Assembly (NCBI RefSeq): GCF_025574465.1
Contig: NZ_JAOBPP010000016.1
Coordinates: 101,872-165,871, forward strand
Direction of reading: 5' to 3'
Source: Kordiimonas aestuarii
GTDB taxonomy: Bacteria > Pseudomonadota > Alphaproteobacteria > Sphingomonadales > Kordiimonadaceae
DNA length: 64,000 nucleotides
Shown: in pieces, positions 60,872 to 64,000 of the stretch
Layout: every line of letters starts with the position of its first letter
Position numbering within the stretch: the stretch's first letter is position 1
Program-made: the position numbers and the translations under genes
The notes under the pieces: generated by a model
What the model was told of the DNA's origin: nothing
Seen by the model: only the letters and a program-made list of their open reading frames with translations
Database searches by the model: none

Positions 60872-63280
60872 GTGAGTGTGAAAGAAAGTTTTGAAAGCAT
60901 GGATTACGCCCCAGCCGCTGAAAGCCGCAAGAATGTGGATGAATGGCTGAAAGCCAACAGCGCCAGCTTTGGCCTGTTCATTGACGGTGAGTGGGTGAAG
61001 CCCAAGGGCGCAAAGACATTTGCGACCTATAGCCCCGCGACAGGCGAAAAGCTGGCAACGCTGACCGCCGCCGGGCAGGACGAGGTGGATACCGCCGTTG
61101 CTGCCGCACGCAACGCGCAGGGGCGCTGGGCGCTTCTGGGTGGGCATGGCCGCGCGCGCTACCTTTATGCACTGGCGCGGCTGGTGCAAAAACACAGCCG
61201 TATTCTCGCGGTTCTTGAAAGCCTTGATAACGGTAAGCCGATCCGCGAAAGCCGGGATATCGACATCCCGCTTGTGGCGCGACACTTCTATCACCACGCC
61301 GGTTGGGCGCAATTGATGGATGAGGAATTCCCCCATCATGAAGCCCTTGGTGTTGCGGGGCAGGTGATCCCGTGGAACTTCCCGCTTCTGATGCTGGCAT
61401 GGAAAGTGGCGCCTGCACTGGCCGCAGGCAACACGGTGGTGATGAAACCAGCGGAGTTTACCTCGCTCACTGCGCTCAAGTTCGCGGAACTGTGCGTGGA
61501 GGCGGGCCTGCCCAAAGGCGTGGTTAATATTGTCACGGGTGAGGGCGATACCGGCGCCATGGTCGTCAAGGCGGACGTCGACAAGGTGGCCTTCACCGGC
61601 TCGACCGAGGTTGGCAAGATTATCCGCCGCGCAACCGCAGGTTCAGGCAAAAAACTCACGCTCGAGCTCGGCGGCAAGTCGCCCTATATTGTGTTCGAGG
61701 ATGCGGATATCGACGGGGCGATTGAGGGCCTTGTGGACGCCATCTGGTTCAACCAGGGGCAGGTGTGTTGCGCAGGGTCGCGTCTTTTGGTGCAGGAAGG
61801 CATTGCCGACCGCTTTCTAGAAAAGCTCAAGCGCCGCATGTCCATGCTACGGGTGGGTCACAGTCTTGATAAATGCATCGACATCGGCGCCGTCGTGGAC
61901 AAAGAACAAAAGGACCGTATCGAGGGCCTGATCAAACAGGGCGAGAGCGAAGGCGCTGTTATCTGGCAGGCAGACTGCAAGTTGCCGACTGAGGGGGTTT
62001 TCTATCCGCCAACACTGGTGACCGGTGTGGGCACGGACAATATCCTCTTCAAGGAAGAAGTGTTTGGTCCGGTACTGACCGCGATCACCTTCCGCACGCA
62101 AGCTGAGGCCGTGGGCCTTGCCAACAACACGCGCTACGGCCTTGCCGCGACCATCTGGTCAGAAAGCATTTCGCGCGCGCTTGAAGTGGCACCTGCCATC
62201 AAGGCCGGTGTGGTGTGGATCAATGGCACCAATATGTTTGACGCGGCCGTTGGCTTTGGCGGATACCGTGAAAGCGGCTTTGGCCGCGAGGGCGGCCGCG
62301 AAGGCATGCTGGCCTATATGCGCCCGAAATATGAGGCCGCGCTCAAGGACTGGGCACCACTCGCAAAGGCTGAAAATGTCGCCATGCCAAAGGCGGGCAG
62401 CGGCATGCCGGGACTGGACCGGACAGCCAAAATGTATATTGGCGGCAAGCAGGCGCGGCCCGACGGCGGCGACAGCACCCCGGTCGCGGACAAGAAAGGC
62501 AACCTGAAGGGCCTTGTCGGCGCTGGCAACTACAAGGATATTCGCAACGCGGTTGAGGCGGCAAACAAGGCTGCCGGCTGGGCAGGCACCGCTACCCACC
62601 TGCGCGCGCAAATCCTTTATTATATTGCTGAAAACCTCAGCTACCGTGCGGATGAATTTACTGAACGGCTGATGGACCTGACCGGGGCAACAGAGAAAGC
62701 CGCGATGGTAGAGGTGGACCTGTCGGTCAAGCGGCTGTTCTCTGCCGCCGCGATGGCGGACAAGCACGACGGTGCGGTGCACAGCCCGCCACTGCGCGGT
62801 GTTGCACTTGCGATGAACGAAGCCGTTGGCACGCTGGGTATTGTTTGCCCGGACGAGGCGCCATTACTGGCGTTCGTGACGCTCATGGCTTACGCAGTTG
62901 CGGGTGGCAACACGTCGGTGATTATTCCGTCCGAGCGCTATCCGCTTCTGGCGACGGACTTTTACCAGATTCTGGAAACATCCGACCTGCCGGGCGGTGT
63001 GGTGAATATCGTCACTGGGGGCAGGGACGAGATGGCAATGCCGATGGCCAGACACTACGGCGTTGACGGCCTGTGGTATTTCGGCTCCCGCGAGGGGGCG
63101 AAAGCCATTGAGGAAGCAGCAGCCGACAATATGAAACGTGTGTGGGTCAACTATGGCAAGGCCTATGACTTCACAAGCCCCGTGCAGATGTCAGCCCGCA
63201 GCCTGATTGAGCGAGCGTCCGAAGTGAAAAATATCTGGGTGCCGTACGGCGACGCCAACGAGGGCGGCAAGTCTTACTGA
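60872..63280 (+). CDS. two-domain aldehyde dehydrogenase, ALDH16 family
   Basis: The GTG at 60872 is preceded by AAGGGAGG. At 802 residues it is far longer than a standard aldehyde dehydrogenase. Residues 1-500 form a complete ALDH: PWNFPLLMLAWKVAP, FTGSTEVG, Glu265 in TLELGGKSPYIV, nucleophile Cys299 in FNQGQVCCAGSRLL, EEVFGPVLT. Residues about 525-790 are a second ALDH-like domain without the catalytic cysteine loop. The layout is that of ALDH16. Coupled to deoC, it probably turns acetaldehyde into acetate for central metabolism. Confidence 0.88.
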   Translation: MSVKESFESMDYAPAAESRKNVDEWLKANSASFGLFIDGEWVKPKGAKTFATYSPATGEKLATLTAAGQDEVDTAVAAARNAQGRWALLGGHGRARYLYALARLVQKHSRILAVLESLDNGKPIRESRDIDIPLVARHFYHHAGWAQLMDEEFPHHEALGVAGQVIPWNFPLLMLAWKVAPALAAGNTVVMKPAEFTSLTALKFAELCVEAGLPKGVVNIVTGEGDTGAMVVKADVDKVAFTGSTEVGKIIRRATAGSGKKLTLELGGKSPYIVFEDADIDGAIEGLVDAIWFNQGQVCCAGSRLLVQEGIADRFLEKLKRRMSMLRVGHSLDKCIDIGAVVDKEQKDRIEGLIKQGESEGAVIWQADCKLPTEGVFYPPTLVTGVGTDNILFKEEVFGPVLTAITFRTQAEAVGLANNTRYGLAATIWSESISRALEVAPAIKAGVVWINGTNMFDAAVGFGGYRESGFGREGGREGMLAYMRPKYEAALKDWAPLAKAENVAMPKAGSGMPGLDRTAKMYIGGKQARPDGGDSTPVADKKGNLKGLVGAGNYKDIRNAVEAANKAAGWAGTATHLRAQILYYIAENLSYRADEFTERLMDLTGATEKAAMVEVDLSVKRLFSAAAMADKHDGAVHSPPLRGVALAMNEAVGTLGIVCPDEAPLLAFVTLMAYAVAGGNTSVIIPSERYPLLATDFYQILETSDLPGGVVNIVTGGRDEMAMPMARHYGVDGLWYFGSREGAKAIEEAAADNMKRVWVNYGKAYDFTSPVQMSARSLIERASEVKNIWVPYGDANEGGKSY

Positions 63281-63297
63281 ACTGGCGGCCAGAAAAA

Positions 63298-63332
63298 GCA
63301 AAAGCCCGGCCACTACGCCGGGCTTTTCTTCC
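63298..63332. terminator. bidirectional Rho-independent terminator
   Basis: AAAGCCCGGC (63301-63310) pairs with GCCGGGCTTT (63317-63326) around a 6-nt loop; A-run left and TTTTCTT right. It ends the deoC-ALDH16 transcript and the minus-strand RTX gene. Confidence 0.9.
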
Positions 63333-63349
63333 TTAGTGATAACGTGGTG

Positions 63350-64000
63350 TTAATTCACCACCGCCGCACCTTCAATCTCGCTGATGCTGACACCCGCGAC
63401 AAAGATGAAGTCACTGCCTGAGGTATGCAACAGCACGCCGGACTGGCCGCTCATGGTGGCGTCCTCGGCCGAGAGGTCGGCAAAGCTGTCGATGCCAGTG
63501 AGGGCCGTCAGGTCGAGCGTGTCTTCATCGGCGTTGAAATCGGTGATGAAATCACCGCCGTGGCCGTCCGCATAGAGCAGGGTATCAGCCCCCGCGCCGG
63601 TCTCGATAATATCGTCGCCCGTGCCGCCGGTCAGACGATCAGCCCCCTGGCCACCAATGAGCACATCGCTGTCCTTGCCGCCGGTGAGGGTGTCGTCGCC
63701 GTCTTCGCCGTAGAGCACATCGGGGCCGTCAAGGCCGGAGAGGCTGTCATTGCCGCCCGCGCCAAAGAGCTTGTTGCGGCCAGCGCTGCCGGTGAGCGTG
63801 TCAGCGAAGGCTGAGCCTGCGACCTCCTCAACCCGGGTGACGGTGTCTCCTTCTGCGTCGCCGCCACTGCCGCTTTCGCTGTCGAGGTTGACATTCACCC
63901 CAGCCGATGAGGCGCCATAGTCAACCCGGTCAAAGCCGGTGCCGCCATTGAACAGATCAGCGCCTGCGCTGCCGCCGAAAAGGTCGTGGCCGTCGCCGCC
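63350..64000 (-). CDS. RTX-repeat calcium-binding protein, C-terminal part; runs off the right edge
   Basis: The minus frame is open from the right edge to the stop at 63350-63352, so 216 residues are visible. It contains many glycine/aspartate nonapeptides of GGxGxDxLx type: GGDGHDLFGGSAGADLF, FGAGGNDSLSG, YGEDGDDTLTGGKDSDVLIGGQGADRLTGGTGDDII. These bind Ca2+ as a beta-roll. The end (DFNADEDTLDLTALTGIDSFADLSAEDA ... SDFIFVAGVSISEIEGAAVVN) resembles C-terminal type I secretion signals of RTX proteins. It would be secreted by an HlyB/HlyD/TolC system not seen in this window. The N-terminal effector or enzyme domain lies outside. Confidence 0.9.
   Translation of the reverse strand, partial: GGDGHDLFGGSAGADLFNGGTGFDRVDYGASSAGVNVNLDSESGSGGDAEGDTVTRVEEVAGSAFADTLTGSAGRNKLFGAGGNDSLSGLDGPDVLYGEDGDDTLTGGKDSDVLIGGQGADRLTGGTGDDIIETGAGADTLLYADGHGGDFITDFNADEDTLDLTALTGIDSFADLSAEDATMSGQSGVLLHTSGSDFIFVAGVSISEIEGAAVVN

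Noticed and set aside
1..64000. CRISPR array, tRNA, rRNA, insertion sequence or prophage
   Set aside because: No regularly spaced direct repeats with unique spacers, no cloverleaf or rRNA-like sequence, and no transposase, integrase or phage structural gene were found.

Overview
The window reads as a chromosomal segment of a GC-rich Gram-negative bacterium, most likely an aerobic, probably marine alphaproteobacterium. The signs are a soluble NAD-dependent formate dehydrogenase (fdsGBA-fdhD), a DUF4212/sodium:solute symporter pair, several TonB-dependent receptors, and a FecI/FecR surface-signalling set. The genus cannot be fixed from the sequence. No tRNA, rRNA, CRISPR array, insertion sequence or prophage was seen. 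The first gene (1-490, minus) and the last gene (63350-64000, minus) are cut by the window edges.

Layout. 1-3729: an acyl-CoA dehydrogenase, a biotin-dependent carboxylase beta subunit and an SDR, divergent from a TetR regulator. Gene order and sequences match the acyclic terpene (citronellol/geraniol) utilisation cluster atuB-C-D. 3726-8322: a minus-strand operon (bile-acid-type symporter, N-acyl-D-amino-acid deacylase-like amidohydrolase, TauE/SafE permease) divergent from an AraC regulator. 8398-16391: an exported MtaD-type amidohydrolase, then fdsG-fdsB-fdsA-fdhD and a convergent nitroreductase; the fdsA-fdhD gap holds an 11-bp-periodic repeat. 16508-19470: a mixed patch with a truncated RelE toxin remnant, a sulfotransferase, a SnoaL-like protein, a MerR regulator and an AT-rich membrane protein of unknown function. 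19529-25194: a LysR regulator divergent from an MMPL exporter, a LolA-like protein and an outer-membrane barrel. 25389-30885: ECF sigma factor, FecR, a TonB receptor with a signalling (STN) domain, a free-standing STN-domain protein and a candidate structured RNA.

30901-35203: small enzymes, the DUF4212/SSS symporter, a frameshifted DUF3224 gene and a glutaredoxin-MauE-like membrane fusion. 35252-39372: an HlyD/ABC export operon with two FtsX-type permeases. 39670-47964: PhoD phosphatase, an EAL phosphodiesterase, and a TetR-controlled alkylsulfatase / esterase / SDR locus with perfect palindromes at its promoters. 48078-51813: large-subunit catalase katE and an aldehyde dehydrogenase. 51885-55877: a TonB receptor divergent from a PepSY membrane protein. 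55874-63280: a nucleoside scavenging set (thymidine kinase, secreted adenosine deaminase, nucleobase-type permease, deoC, two-domain ALDH16-type aldehyde dehydrogenase). 63350-64000: the C-terminus of an RTX-repeat protein.

Together the genes point to a heterotroph scavenging isoprenoids, acylated amino acids, alkyl sulfates, nucleosides and formate, with TonB-linked uptake. All calls rest on reading the sequence and remembered family features; no database search was run.
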